Assembly (NCBI GenBank): GCA_963693285.1
Contig: OY848921.1
Span: 4,645,497-4,709,496, forward strand
Source of the DNA: Xestospongia muta
Taxonomy: Eukaryota; Porifera; Demospongiae; Haplosclerida; Petrosiidae
DNA: 64,000 bases
Reading direction: 5' to 3'
The notes beneath the pieces are model-generated. The model did not search any database, was not told where the DNA came from, and saw only the letters and a list, made by a program, of their open reading frames with translations. The translations under genes and the position numbers were made by a program. Below, one piece after another: positions 53,001 to 61,702 of this stretch. The number at the start of each line of letters is the position of its first letter. Positions within the stretch are counted from its first letter, which is position 1.

Positions 53001-55021
53001 AAATTGGTTCAATCTATTGATGCTGCAGTTTCCTGTCAATGTAATCACTTGACTAGCTTTGCTATTCTTTTGGTAACTTATAGCTAAAAATCATTTTAAT
53101 TATCAACTTTATCCAAATTCTATCTCCTATAGGATGTATCAGCTGATGAGGAACGTACTGCAGTAGAGGATGAATATTTTGAATATATTACATACATTGG
53201 GCTCACAATCTCATCTGTGTGTTTAATCATCACCTTGATAACCTATTTGGGTTCACAGTAAGTGTAGTGGTAATATAGTGATTCTGAACACTTATCATTG
53301 TTTTCTATACTTAGGAAACTCCGTCATTCTGAAGCCAGTCAACTCCTAATTAATCTTTGCTTTGCTTTACTCGGTTTATATGTTACTTTTTTCTTAGCTA
53401 CTCAAGGTACTAAGCTGTCAGAGCCAGTATGTGGCATAGTTGGTGTTCTTGTGCACTACTTCTTTCTGGTGGTGTTCTTCATCATGGCAGCTGAAGCAGT
53501 TGACTTATTTATCAAATTAGTCATTGTTCTTGGGCCAAAAATACAATATTTCATTTTGAAAACAATAATCATTGCATGGAGTAAGTTTTCATTCCTGTTT
53601 AAAATATAAATTTGACTAATGTAAAAAGCACAAAGTATTACAAAAAACTTTGGATAATTGTATAGAGCTGTACTGATAATAGATGAGTTCTAAATTCTAT
53701 CCATTTTCTTCTTACAGTTGCTCCACTTTTCATTGTTTTGTTCGCATTTGCTCCACACTACAGTCACTACATAAACTCACACTAGTAAGCTATTAAGTAT
53801 TGAGAAGTATTAATGAATGAGATAAATGTTGTGTTCTACAATATTGCATAAGTATATGAATAATGTATAAATGAATCATTTTGTTAATCACTAAAAGTCA
53901 TTCGTTTAGCTCTCCTGTAAGAAATATTTGTTTTCCATAGTTGTGGACCCACAGTAATCCCTCTATATGTTGGGGTATTTGTTCCATTTCTTGTGGTGTA
54001 TATATTCAATTGGACTATTTTCTTTATTATAATGATAAGTCTTCTAAAGAAAAGTGCCAGCAATCGATTCAATGAGGCAAAAAAAAAGAACAGAAAAGCT
54101 GAAGCTAAACAACAATGTCGAGTAGCCTTTACTGTTTCTGTTTTATTTGGACTAGGTTGGGGTTTTGGTCCTCTTGCTACAGAAAGTATCACTGTCACTG
54201 CTGTTCGCATAATCTTTAATTCACTGTTCACCTTTTTCACAGCATTTCAAGGATTTTTTGTCTTTCTTCTCTATGTTATTATGTCACCTAATGCTCGTAG
54301 AGTATGGAGATTGTGGATCCTACGGAAGGAAGACCGAGTTACAGAAGGTCCATCCTCTGCAGGTGCATCTACAACTCGAAGCACTCGACAAACTTCCCTC
54401 CCCAATAAGGCATCAAGATATGGAGTACACCGAAAAGGCACACTCTATCATAACGTACACTCAAAAATTTCACAGAAAACCAACTATCCCAGTGTGTCTG
54501 AGGACTTCACCACAAGTGATTATGATCCTCATCAAGTTGCTCTAGTGGAAGAGCTAAAGGAAAGGTTGGAACTAAATGAAGTTGACAAGACATTTATGAA
54601 TCCACTTGATGACTATGGTGATGTTATGTCCCTTACTTCTGATACTAAGTCTATTATTGGAGAGACAACCTTTACTTTCCCTAATCCTAACCCTCCCTCT
54701 CTACCTTCATCACAAGAAGATGATGAGTTTGGAGAAGAGGAAGAAGCTGATATAGAATGCTCCACATTTGGTAACCCTTTTCTTGAAGTGGGTGGAAAAC
54801 GTCCAAGTTTTTTAGGCCAAACAAGACCCCTGGATTCAGAGCAAATGCAATTACTATCGCAAACAACAAACAGTGAGGACACAAGTGGCCCCACTAGCAT
54901 CGCGATACAGCTTGATCTTGGTCTAGATGGCTCTTTCAATCAGTCTCAGAAGGGCTACTCACAAGGTCCTTATTCTGGTGACGAGTCCATGCTTATAAAA
55001 TCAGAATTTTCCAAACTATGA
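35097..55021 (+). CDS. Gene B: Ig-rich adhesion GPCR with 19 Ig domains
   Basis: Tandem paralogue of gene A. My model has 34 exons, 9,207 nt, 3,068 aa, with all phases closing. Order by residue: signal peptide (exon 35097-35181, leader [14 protein letters not shown]), 18 Ig domains (29-1992), EGF (1993-2035), Ig19 (2036-2125), SEA-like (2126-2232), HormR (2233-2319), GAIN/GPS (2320-2556), 7TM (2557 to about 2820) and an intracellular tail of about 240 aa. Chosen start 35097; an upstream in-frame ATG at 35040 would add 19 residues before the leader. Expected at the plasma membrane, with self-cleavage at the GPS and G-protein coupling through the 7TM. The Ig classes follow the same order as in gene A, which points to duplication of an ancestor that already had the four-class pattern. 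Confidence 0.88.
35574..47131 (+). CDS. Gene B Ig domains 1-18
   Basis: Exons and classes: 35574-35867 a, 36942-37235 b, 37508-37825 c, 38318-38641 d, 38713-39006 a, 39095-39394 b, 39863-40162 c, 40898-41227 d, 41347-41652 a, 41751-42032 b, 42662-42964 c, 43255-43785 d (with a Cys-rich insertion), 44052-44360 a, 44539-44916 b (long insertion), 44994-45296 c (two extra cysteines: [10 protein letters not shown]), 45393-45731 d, 45910-46251 a (two cysteines only inside an inserted loop) and 46787-47131 (divergent b). All are phase 1-1. The order is perfect a-b then four c-d-a-b units. Introns over 300 bp: 35182-35573, 35868-36941, 37826-38317, 39395-39862, 40163-40897, 42033-42661 and 46252-46786. 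Confidence 0.9.
35969..36734. mobile_element. MITE-like element with ~45 bp terminal inverted repeats
   Basis: In gene B intron 2. The left end (catatagcgctttattttcg, then aggagctaaaattta) and the reverse complement of the right end (tgtatagtgctttatttttg, then aggagcttaaattttgagg) match over about 45 bp. The interior shows no long open frame, so the element is non-autonomous. Confidence 0.75.
36776..36917. repeat. 82 bp tandem duplication with decoy splice acceptors
   Basis: The segment starting gtagtgtccattcttgataat occurs at 36776 and again at 36858. Each copy ends in tttatttag followed by TTCCATA, an acceptor-like site just before the real acceptor at 36941. Confidence 0.75.
40163..40897 (+). 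other. 735 bp intron in gene B
   Basis: Intron between the class c exon and the class d exon at 40898. No repeats, open frames or element ends were recognised. Confidence 0.5.
42083..42572. mobile_element. Inverted-repeat transposon, family 1, carrying a helicase fragment
   Basis: Sits in the gene B intron 42033-42661. Left end tagccttgtgcccaggcg and on to gaaaagaatgcc...gtaactactgcttg; the right end in reverse complement reads cctcgtacccaggcgttc...gaaaagaatgcctggtaact, giving imperfect terminal inverted repeats of about 60 bp. A 6 bp acatat flanks both sides (42081-42086 and 42567-42572) and may be the target-site duplication. The ends match the elements at 3480-3795 and 49663-50280. Confidence 0.8.
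42092..42370 (+). pseudogene. RecQ-type helicase N-terminal fragment inside transposon
   Basis: An open frame with [16 protein letters not shown], resembling the Walker A motif of RecQ-family DNA helicases, followed by [14 protein letters not shown], resembling the RecQ motif Ia region (SPL.ALM.DQ). The downstream DEAH and helicase-C motifs are missing, and the frame ends after about 90 residues. It is best read as a captured or eroded helicase piece within the transposon, not part of gene B. Confidence 0.65.
46346..46626. repeat. Two short inverted repeats in gene B intron
   Basis: Pair 1 (about 46346-46411): aattcatgtgaatta and its reverse complement about 40 bp later. Pair 2: 46585-46597 aagaccatatatg and 46614-46626 catatatggtctt, a perfect 13 bp stem. 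They lie in the intron 46252-46786 and may be remnants of small hairpin transposons. Confidence 0.6.
47264..47925 (+). CDS. Gene B EGF domain and final Ig domain
   Basis: Exon 47264-47392 is an EGF module ([16 protein letters not shown]...YICQC......G.NC). Exon 47656-47925 is an Ig ([19 protein letters not shown] ... GRYYCTAEN). Order and phase match gene A, marking the junction between the variable Ig array and the conserved stalk. Confidence 0.88.
48250..49521 (+). CDS. Gene B SEA-like and HormR modules
   Basis: Exons 48250-48344, 48613-48686 and 48741-48892 form an SEA-like module with a beta strand ([12 protein letters not shown]) and an amphipathic helix ([16 protein letters not shown]). 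Exon 49262-49521 is the hormone-receptor motif (YCPPES...WPETLLG....LSCPCGF...RRNCSGNF...AVWDSP). Phases are identical to gene A. The 1,443 bp intron 49522-50964 holds a transposon. Confidence 0.72.
49663..50280. mobile_element. Inverted-repeat transposon (MITE-like), family 1
   Basis: Left end ccgggtgttcaacaatggaa then gtctggtaactactgcttgc; the right end in reverse complement reads tcaggggttcaacaaaggga then gcctggtaactagtggttg. This gives terminal inverted repeats of about 55 bp around a 500 bp interior with no long open frame. The ends match the element at 42083; the interior right half matches the remnant in the MED23 intron at 3480-3795. Confidence 0.78.
50965..53072 (+). CDS. Gene B GAIN domain with GPS cleavage site
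   Basis: Exons 50965-51099, 51153-51247, 52384-52699, 52770-52830 and 52969-53072. The GPS reads CVFWDS, WSSEGC and [13 protein letters not shown]: a textbook four-cysteine GPS with HL|T cleavage. The predicted tethered agonist starts TSFAILLDVSA. The NFL-rich beta region (for example [10 protein letters not shown]) parallels gene A's LQSPVNISFRY. Confidence 0.9.
51794..52090. repeat. Minisatellite, five copies of a ~62 bp unit
   Basis: The unit begins acacttgttctagttccata and continues ctaatactttagtgta. Copies start at about 51794, 51856, 51918, 51976 and 52038; two copies lack a four-base cata. The array lies in the 1,136 bp GAIN intron 51248-52383; the rest of that intron shows nothing recognisable. 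Confidence 0.9.
53133..55021 (+). CDS. Gene B seven-transmembrane region and long cytoplasmic tail
   Basis: Exons 53133-53257 (TM1), 53315-53580 (TM2-3), 53718-53784 (TM4) and 53941-55021 (TM5-7, tail). Class B2 hallmarks: [16 protein letters not shown] in TM3, [12 protein letters not shown] in TM6 and [19 protein letters not shown] in TM7. The tail of about 240 aa is rich in Ser/Thr and has an acidic run ([14 protein letters not shown]). The stop is TGA at 55019-55021. Confidence 0.92.
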
Positions 55022-55878
55022 GCAGATTGAGCACATTTTTACTGTTACTTTTAACATTCATTTATTTTATATATATATATAACATTACTTTGTTGTCATG
55101 ACTAGCATTGACATTATATTGTATTGTGAGAATTACAATGTGGTATTCTTTAATTTTCTTTATTATTATTTCTATTTTTACAGAATTGATAGTTTTGTTA
55201 ACTTTGAAATTTTAATCCCTTAGTTGTGTTGTGAAAAATGAATTACGATAATTAGGGAGGGGATAGCATTGCCTATGAGGAATAGCACAGTGATACACAG
55301 TTGAAGTTAACCTCACGTTCCTGAGCCTATGGTCCATCTATTTACTTCTTCATTCTTCACAATAACTATAAGACAAGAATGAATTTAAAGAATAATTTTA
55401 TATAGAAGTCACAATCTTAATCTTACCTGAGGCTGCTGCTTAGAAGTTTTATCTCAAGCAATAGCTTGTAATTCAAAGTAGCCTCCCTGGACTTACTTAT
55501 TGTAGATGTATTTTGCCTAATTAGCACATATTTCATTTCTTGTCTGTCCAATCATAACGTCGTGCCCAGAGGCCCACTCTCGGGAAAGATGCTGGATCCC
55601 AAGGAGAATACAACCTACGAGATTTCAAAATCACATGCTAAATTGTCATGATTTCCAGATTTATTGTTATTTCTGAGTTACAACTTGCAAACAAAATTGT
55701 ATTGTATTACATTGTCACACCTTTTAGCTCTTATTTGAAAGGCGGAAGCTTCCTGCTGTCTTCCTTTTAATTTAATGGGTGTGCTGTCTCGTAGTTATTT
55801 TCTCCTACCTGGGATGCACTTGACATTGCTATGACTGTGTGTGGAACTTTAATGAACCTTTACTCAAACTAGAGATGC

Positions 55879-55908
55879 CACACTAGCCAACATTGGTTGG
55901 CTAGTGTG
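55879..55908. repeat. Perfect 13 bp stem, 4 bp loop palindrome
   Basis: cacactagccaac, attg, gttggctagtgtg. It could be a transposon scar, a protein-binding palindrome or a 3'-end hairpin; the sequence alone does not decide. Confidence 0.8.
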
Positions 55909-56410
55909 CTATAATGTGACGTGTGGTGCAAACTTTTGCCCTAATAACTCCCAGCCCAGGAGACCACATCAGGCAGCCCTCTATATATACAGACTTAGCA
56001 TCAGGTTCCAAGGTCTATCCACTGATACTGGTGAACTCTGGGAGCAGGGCTCCAGTGCATCCACTCAAATACATTGAGAGAAACCTCAGTGTAAAGAAAA
56101 CATAAATAATATGCTATCAAGAACTAAGACAAAAATGATTCTATCTAAGTGATGGAATGGATAGTGAGAGCTTCTTCTAGCATTAACTTAGCCATGTTCA
56201 CCAAGCATGTGGAGATAGCCAGGAGAGCACATACTCCCAGGTACAATTAACAACATGTAAAGTTACAATCTAAATCTTATTTAATCTCCTACCTGCAGGG
56301 ATGCACTTGATGCTGCTACAATTGTGTGTTAAATGTTAATACTATTGTTATAAAATCAGTTCCTTTTCTAAAAAAATCAATGCAATCTAGTAAATAAAGA
56401 TTTCTACAGC

Positions 56411-56553
56411 AACTGAAACAAGACAAAAGGTAACAGCACATAAAAATCCCTAATAGAAGCCACAAATTAAGACCCAATAGATACTTTACTGTGTGACTGC
56501 TACATAGGGATTTTTATACTGCCATTCCTACAGTGGTCTTGTTTCAGATGATT
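56411..56553. repeat. Imperfect ~45 bp inverted repeat (hairpin element)
   Basis: ctgaaacaagac ... cataaaaatccct on the left, and tagggatttttat ... gtcttgtttcag on the right, about 140 bp overall. The size and structure suggest a small hairpin transposon, close to the 3' end of the minus-strand GH76 gene. Confidence 0.65.
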
Positions 56554-56637
56554 CATTCTTATTATATTATAGTGTCAATGCATGTGCAAAATATAATAGT
56601 GGCCACTAACAGCAACTGCATTTATTTTCTATATGAT

Positions 56638-58624
56638 TTATGTTATGGTTGATGTCTTTAGATGTGTAAGAAATAAGTTAACAGCAGATCCTTGAGATCT
56701 TGCATCTAAGCAAGGAGGGATTGATACTTTTTCGCATAATGTGTTATAATCAGGACAGCAACTTCCACTGCTTTGGTTATCCGTGTATCCACCAATACAA
56801 CCGCTCATACACCAACAATATCCTCCTCCTCTTATAGGACGAGGCTCTACAACATTACATAAACCTTTACATGTTGGTGGTATATCAGGAAGGCAAACAT
56901 CAGCATAATCCAGACAACAGTCTAAGTGTTTTGTACAGTTTGAGTCACAATAACACACACCACCGTGCTCTAGTTTAAGTGGTTCCTTTGAACCACAGTG
57001 ATTCTTACACGAAGCTCCTATTGGTCTCTTGATGCCAACATTAAAGTCGGAATCAGACTGAGGACATATGTGGTTAGATCGATTGTAGGACCAGATCCAA
57101 CAGTCAGCATCAGGATTGGCACTTCTATCTTCATTATAGAGATATTTTGAGCAGTTATTGTTTCTCATACATTTTTGCATACATTTGTCTTCACTACCAG
57201 CTATTCCTTGCCATATCTGAGTGTTGTCACCATTGATTGTAATGCAACGAAGTTCTGTTTTATGAAAAAAAATCCCTGGATCTGGAGGAATGATTTGCTG
57301 AATTTCATCTTTACTCCACCACCAGTGGAACTTGGGATAATTAACAATAGGATGAGTAAGGCCAACATTACACGAATCCATACTGACATTAAAAGGTGGC
57401 CAAACAGCTGACCTTGACCAAGCAGCATCACTAGTCTTCTCTACAAATATTTTTACTTGTGCCAATATTTGATCTGACAGACTGCTGCTACTTCTTAAAA
57501 GGTCAATAAAATAGCTAAGATGAAGCATAAATATACCTTGAAACGAGTAATAGTCTCCACCAGGATCAGATGTACCTCCCCAGCACTGATCATTTTGATA
57601 TGTTTGATAGCTTCTTGGCTCATCAATGATAACTCCTTCTTCAGTTGTATAATTAGCGAGAATGGCTTCCAATGCTCTCATACCAACACTCAAATAGGTT
57701 TTATTACCACTACGTCGATATAGATATGCTGCCGAACTCATTAGCAATCCTTGATTGTATGAGGTACCAGATATCTTTGAATTGACACACCTTAAAAATG
57801 GATTGTGTGATGAAGAATTACAACATTTTTCTGGGACAGCACCAGTTGATACTAAATATTTATCACTCATCAATCCATATCCATTATCAAAGCTAAAAAA
57901 CCAATTCCAAATTTTCTCAGCACTATAAAGGTAATTTGACTCATTGGGAAACAAGAAAGCTAGTTTGGAAGCAAGATGAAGATTCTCAAGTATGGTAATA
58001 GAATCTTTGAAGTGAAGATTACCACACATGTTCCACCATACTCCACCACAATTATTATCCCATCCATTTTTCCAGGTCCAATTGAAGAGCGCTACAGCTC
58101 GGTGTAACCACTTAGGAGCCTAAAAGTAATGGTTCATATTTAAGAACAAATATTGACATATTTACCTTTAGCCATTCATACACTCTTAAGTATGCAATTC
58201 CGTACCATGTGAAGTCATCAATAAATGTGCATAATTGAGTTGTATGTGCATTCCACTCAGAATTGTATGGTGAATGAGCAAATATTATGTCAGCAATCTC
58301 AGCATATTCGGTGTTGTTTGTATAAATGCCATGTGTGGCTACTGATTCCAGTGCCACTGCATCCCACCAGCGATAACAATTAACACATGCTGTTGGATCA
58401 TTACAACTACATTTGTTCCATTTGTATGGTGAACCTCCACCACCAATTTGGCCACATGCAAAAAAAAATTTAATAGTCTTTGCTTCAGGATCTGAGGTCC
58501 AATAGTAGTGAAATAACCCCTGCAGCGACTGGTTGACACGAACAGCAGGATCTGAATCTTCTACTATACTACAAAAATATGGTGATATGATATACAAGAG
58601 AATGAAATACATCTGGAACTCCAT
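56638..58624 (-). CDS. GH76 copy 1: secreted alpha-1,6-mannanase-like protein with somatomedin B domains
   Basis: Predicted secreted glycoside hydrolase of family 76 (endo-alpha-1,6-mannan cleavage in known members). Two exons, 58624-58166 and 58119-56638, joined in phase 0: 646 aa. Signal peptide YFILLYIISPYFC. The GH76 hallmark acidic pair is in FIDDFTWYGIAYLRVYEW (Asp136-Asp137), followed by GGVWW, SYNQGLLMSSAAYLYRRSGN and a FQGIFMLHL stretch. Then come a Cys-rich apple/PAN-like segment and two eight-cysteine somatomedin-B modules (C..HC...GVCYC...C..CCLDYADVC and C.GLC...GYCWC...C...SCCPDY..LC). The start was moved from an upstream ATG (58660) to 58624, where the leader begins. Divergent from copy 2. 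The apple/SMB region is almost identical to copy 2. Probable digestion or defence against mannan-coated microbes is inference. Confidence 0.87.
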
Positions 58625-58694
58625 GACCTCAAAACAATAATATTCATTGCTTTGGAGCACATGACCAGTACATGACCACGAATCTTATTTAGAA
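58625..58694. promoter_or_regulatory. 70 bp divergent promoter between GH76 copies 1 and 2
   Basis: Exactly 70 bp lie between the two ATGs. It contains a direct repeat acatgacca (58659-58679 area) and an AT-rich ataatattc. The same sequence, without the second repeat unit, precedes copy 3 (61637-61702), so that copy probably carries the same promoter. Confidence 0.6.
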
Positions 58695-60660
58695 ATGCAA
58701 TTCATTCTTCTAGCTGTTCTCTTCCTCCTAGATAGACTAGAGGCTGCTAGACTCCCTAATGCTACTACTCGGGCAACTGAGACATTGAATGGACTGTTCC
58801 ATTATTACTGGCAGCTTGATCCACAAGCTAAGAGCATTGGTTTCTTCTTTGCATGTGGACAGATTGGTGGTTGGGGAGGACCAGAGCAATGGGACAAATG
58901 CAGTTGCAATACTCGTGACGCTTGTACAAATTGCTACCGGTGGTGGGATGCTGTAGCATTGGAATCAGTTGCAACCTATGGTATCTACATGAACACTAAA
59001 AGAAATGCAAGCATAGCTAATACTATTTTTGCCCACTCACCTTACAACAGCAAATGGAATGCAACTAAAGTCTGTACATTCATAGATGATTTCTTGTGGT
59101 ATGGAATTGCCTACCTGAGGGTGTATGAATGGCTAGAGGTGAGTAATGCATCATGTGCTTAAACTATCAATTTTTCCTTCCTTGTAGGATCCTAGATGGC
59201 TCAATCGTTCTATTGGAATTTACAATTGGACCTGGAAATATGGTTGGGATGATCCATGTGGAGGAGTCTGGTGGAATAACTGTGATACCTCACACTTCAA
59301 AGATTCAATAACCATCCTGCAATTCCTTCATCTTGCATCCAAACTTTCATACTTGTTTCCAAATGTATCAAGCTACCTTGCTGATGCTGAGAAAATTTGG
59401 AATTGGTTTTTTAGCTTTGATAAAGGATACGGACTAATGAGTAATAAGTATTTAGTGTCCACTGGTGCAAACCCAGAACGATGTTGTAATTCATCTTCAT
59501 CCGATCCATTTTCAAGATGTGTCAATTCAAAGATATCTGGCACATCATACAATCAAGGATTGCTAATGAGTTCAGCTGCATATCTTTACCGACGTACTGG
59601 TAACAAAACCTATTTAAGTGTTGGTATGAGAGCATTGGAAGCTATTCTAACTAATTATACAACTAAGGAAGGAATCATCATTGATGAGCCACGAACCTAT
59701 CAAACATATCAAAATAATCAATGTTGGGGAGCTTCATCTGATCCAGGTGGAGATTATTTCTCATTTCAAGGAGTTTTCATGCTTCATCTCAGTTATTTCA
59801 TTGAGCTCTTGAAGAAAGATGATAGCTTTCCTGAAGCAATGTTTTTGAAAATTAGGATTTTTATAGAGAAAACAAGTGATGCTGCTTGGTCTAGATCTGC
59901 TGTCTTTCCACCATTTAATGTAACTGATGCATGCAATGTCCAGTTAAAGAGTCATCTAAAAGTTAATTTTCCTAGATTTCATTGGTGGTGGGGTGAGAAA
60001 GCATCTAAACAAATTATACCATCTGATCCTCGTATTTTTTTCCATAAAACAGAACTTCGTTGCATTACAATCAATGGTGACAACACTCAGATATGGCAAG
60101 GAATAGCTGGTAGTGAAGACAAATGTATGCAAAAATGTATGAGAAACAATAACTGCTCAAAATATCTCTATAATGAAGATAGAAGTGCCAATCCTGATGC
60201 TGACTGTTGGATCTGGTCCTACAATCGATCTAACCACATATGTCCTCAGTCTGATTCCGACTTTAATGTTGGCATCAAGAGACCAATAGGAGCTTCGTGT
60301 AAGAATCACTGTGGTTCAAAGGAACCACTTAAACTAGAGCACGGTGGTGTGTGTTATTGTGACTCAAACTGTACAAAACACTTAGACTGTTGTCTGGATT
60401 ATGCTGATGTTTGCCTTCCTGATATACCACCAACATGTAAAGGTTTATGTAATGTTGTAGAGCCTCGTCCTATAAGAGGAGGAGGATATTGTTGGTGCAT
60501 GAGTGGTTGTAACCCATGGTATACTGATAACAACAGTGATGGAAGCTGCTGTCCTGATTATAATACATTTTGTCAAAAAATATCAGTTCCTCCTTGCTTA
60601 GATGCAAGGTCACAAGGATCTGCCCTCAATTTGTTTCTTGCCCATGCTAAATTAAATTAA
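58695..60660 (+). CDS. GH76 copy 2: secreted alpha-1,6-mannanase-like protein with somatomedin B domains
   Basis: Exons 58695-59138 and 59188-60660 (phase 0, 49 bp intron): 638 aa. Leader MQFILLAVLFLLDRLEA; GH76 domain at about 30-430 with Asp131-Asp132 in FIDDFLWYGIAYLR; apple/PAN-like segment from about 440; SMB1 519-557; SMB2 565-610; a short non-hydrophobic C-terminus, so soluble rather than anchored. An AATAAA overlaps the TAA stop (60660-60665). From the start to about 59671 it is nearly identical to copy 3, intron included; from about 60040 to 60500 it is nearly identical to copy 1. The middle differs from both. Confidence 0.9.
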
Positions 60661-61178
60661 ATAAAACAGTTTTTGAATGTATTGTAATTGCATATTAATG
60701 AGTAAGTGACGTTTACACAATTATTATCTCTTGTATTAAATATATATATTCATGTGTTTAATATTTGGTCTCACATACATTAGTATCCTGTTAGCTAATA
60801 ATTAGATAGCCATGTCTGGCATACACAGCTGGTTACAGATTATACATTACTCACAAAAAGTTTGTCGCAATTATGTACAATGCAAGAGTTCATGTAGCAT
60901 TAATGTTGTTTCCTATAACTAAAACTACAATCTACTATGACAGCTTTCCTTGCTAGTCTCAGGTAACCTCTATGGTGGACTTTATGATATTGTGACATTT
61001 TACTTTTTTTGACTTGTGAACTTTTATTCTAGAAATATAAATATTGCATGAAAAGTTCAGAAAACAAGAATGGCCACAAAAGTACTCCGATTGTTGTGTT
61101 GAAATATTCACACATGTACATTTATTTTCATTACTTCTATTTCCCTATTATTATAATTACAACTCATAATTGCTAATG

Positions 61179-61405
61179 AATGGTACTCTGGGAGAGGCTG
61201 TATACTTACTTGCTCTATAAATTTGTGTGCAATACCTTATGTAAGATTATAGGCTTCTGTGTAATACCTCTAGTAGTTGAGGGGTAACAGAATAATAATA
61301 AGAAGAAATAACATCATGCCATATGTAAATAGTAGTACCACCCACCCAATATATGTAGCGATTTTACAGACGATAGAAGTATAGCCTCTCCCAGAAATGC
61401 CATTT
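61179..61405. mobile_element. Small inverted-repeat element (~227 bp)
   Basis: aatggtactctgggagaggc tgtatactt at the left; the reverse complement of the right end is aatggcatttctgggagagg ctatacttct. This gives about 30 bp imperfect terminal inverted repeats around a non-coding interior. No target-site duplication was established. Confidence 0.65.
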
Positions 61406-61562
61406 TATATGTTTGTGTGTAAAAATGAAATACTTATAAACATTGGTGGCAAAGTAGAATAATATAAGAAATATGATAAAGGACATTGTCCCATGTCCTA
61501 CTTACTTAAGTAGTAATGCCACCTGCCAATACGTGTAACACTAATAGGAGTATCAAATTAGT

Positions 61563-61636
61563 ATTTTACAGGATCTGACTCTTCTACCATACTAAAATAA
61601 TATGGTGATATGATAAATAAGAGAATGAAATATCCA
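61563..61636 (-). pseudogene. Relic of GH76 copy 1 start, duplicated upstream of copy 3
   Basis: The sequence ggatctgactcttctaccat ... atatggtgatatgata ... aagagaatgaaat ... ccatgacctcaaaac matches 58548-58640, i.e. the first ~25 codons of copy 1 on the minus strand plus the shared promoter. Only the leader region remains and it carries deletions, but the ATG (ccatgacc context) is preserved. It marks where the duplicated segment that created copy 3 begins. Confidence 0.75.
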
Positions 61637-61702
61637 TGACCTCAAAACAATAATATTCATTGCTTTGGAGCACATGACCAGTACTATGAATGTTATTAAG
61701 AA

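Larger units (their letters stand above)
55022..56637. other. Convergent spacer between gene B and the first GH76 gene
   Basis: Contains both 3' UTRs. A minus-strand AATAAA for the GH76 gene lies at 56621-56626. It also holds a diverged direct repeat (tctcctacctg..gatgcacttga at about 55801 and 56285), a perfect palindrome at 55879-55908 and an inverted repeat at 56411-56553. A 60-codon open frame at 55923-56105 lacks any recognisable feature and was not called. Confidence 0.55.
60661..61702. other. Spacer between GH76 copies 2 and 3
   Basis: An AT-rich spacer with no gene. It holds a hairpin element (61179-61405) and a relic of the head of copy 1 (61563-61636), described separately. Confidence 0.6.

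Noticed and set aside
54613..54939. Minus-strand frames over the gene B cytoplasmic tail
   Set aside because: Antisense to a well supported coding exon.
55923..56105. 60-codon plus-strand frame in the spacer
   Set aside because: Lies among repeats, has no domain or splice partner; probably chance.
57175..57723. Plus-strand frames over GH76 copy 1
   Set aside because: Antisense of the coding exon; no leader or known motif.
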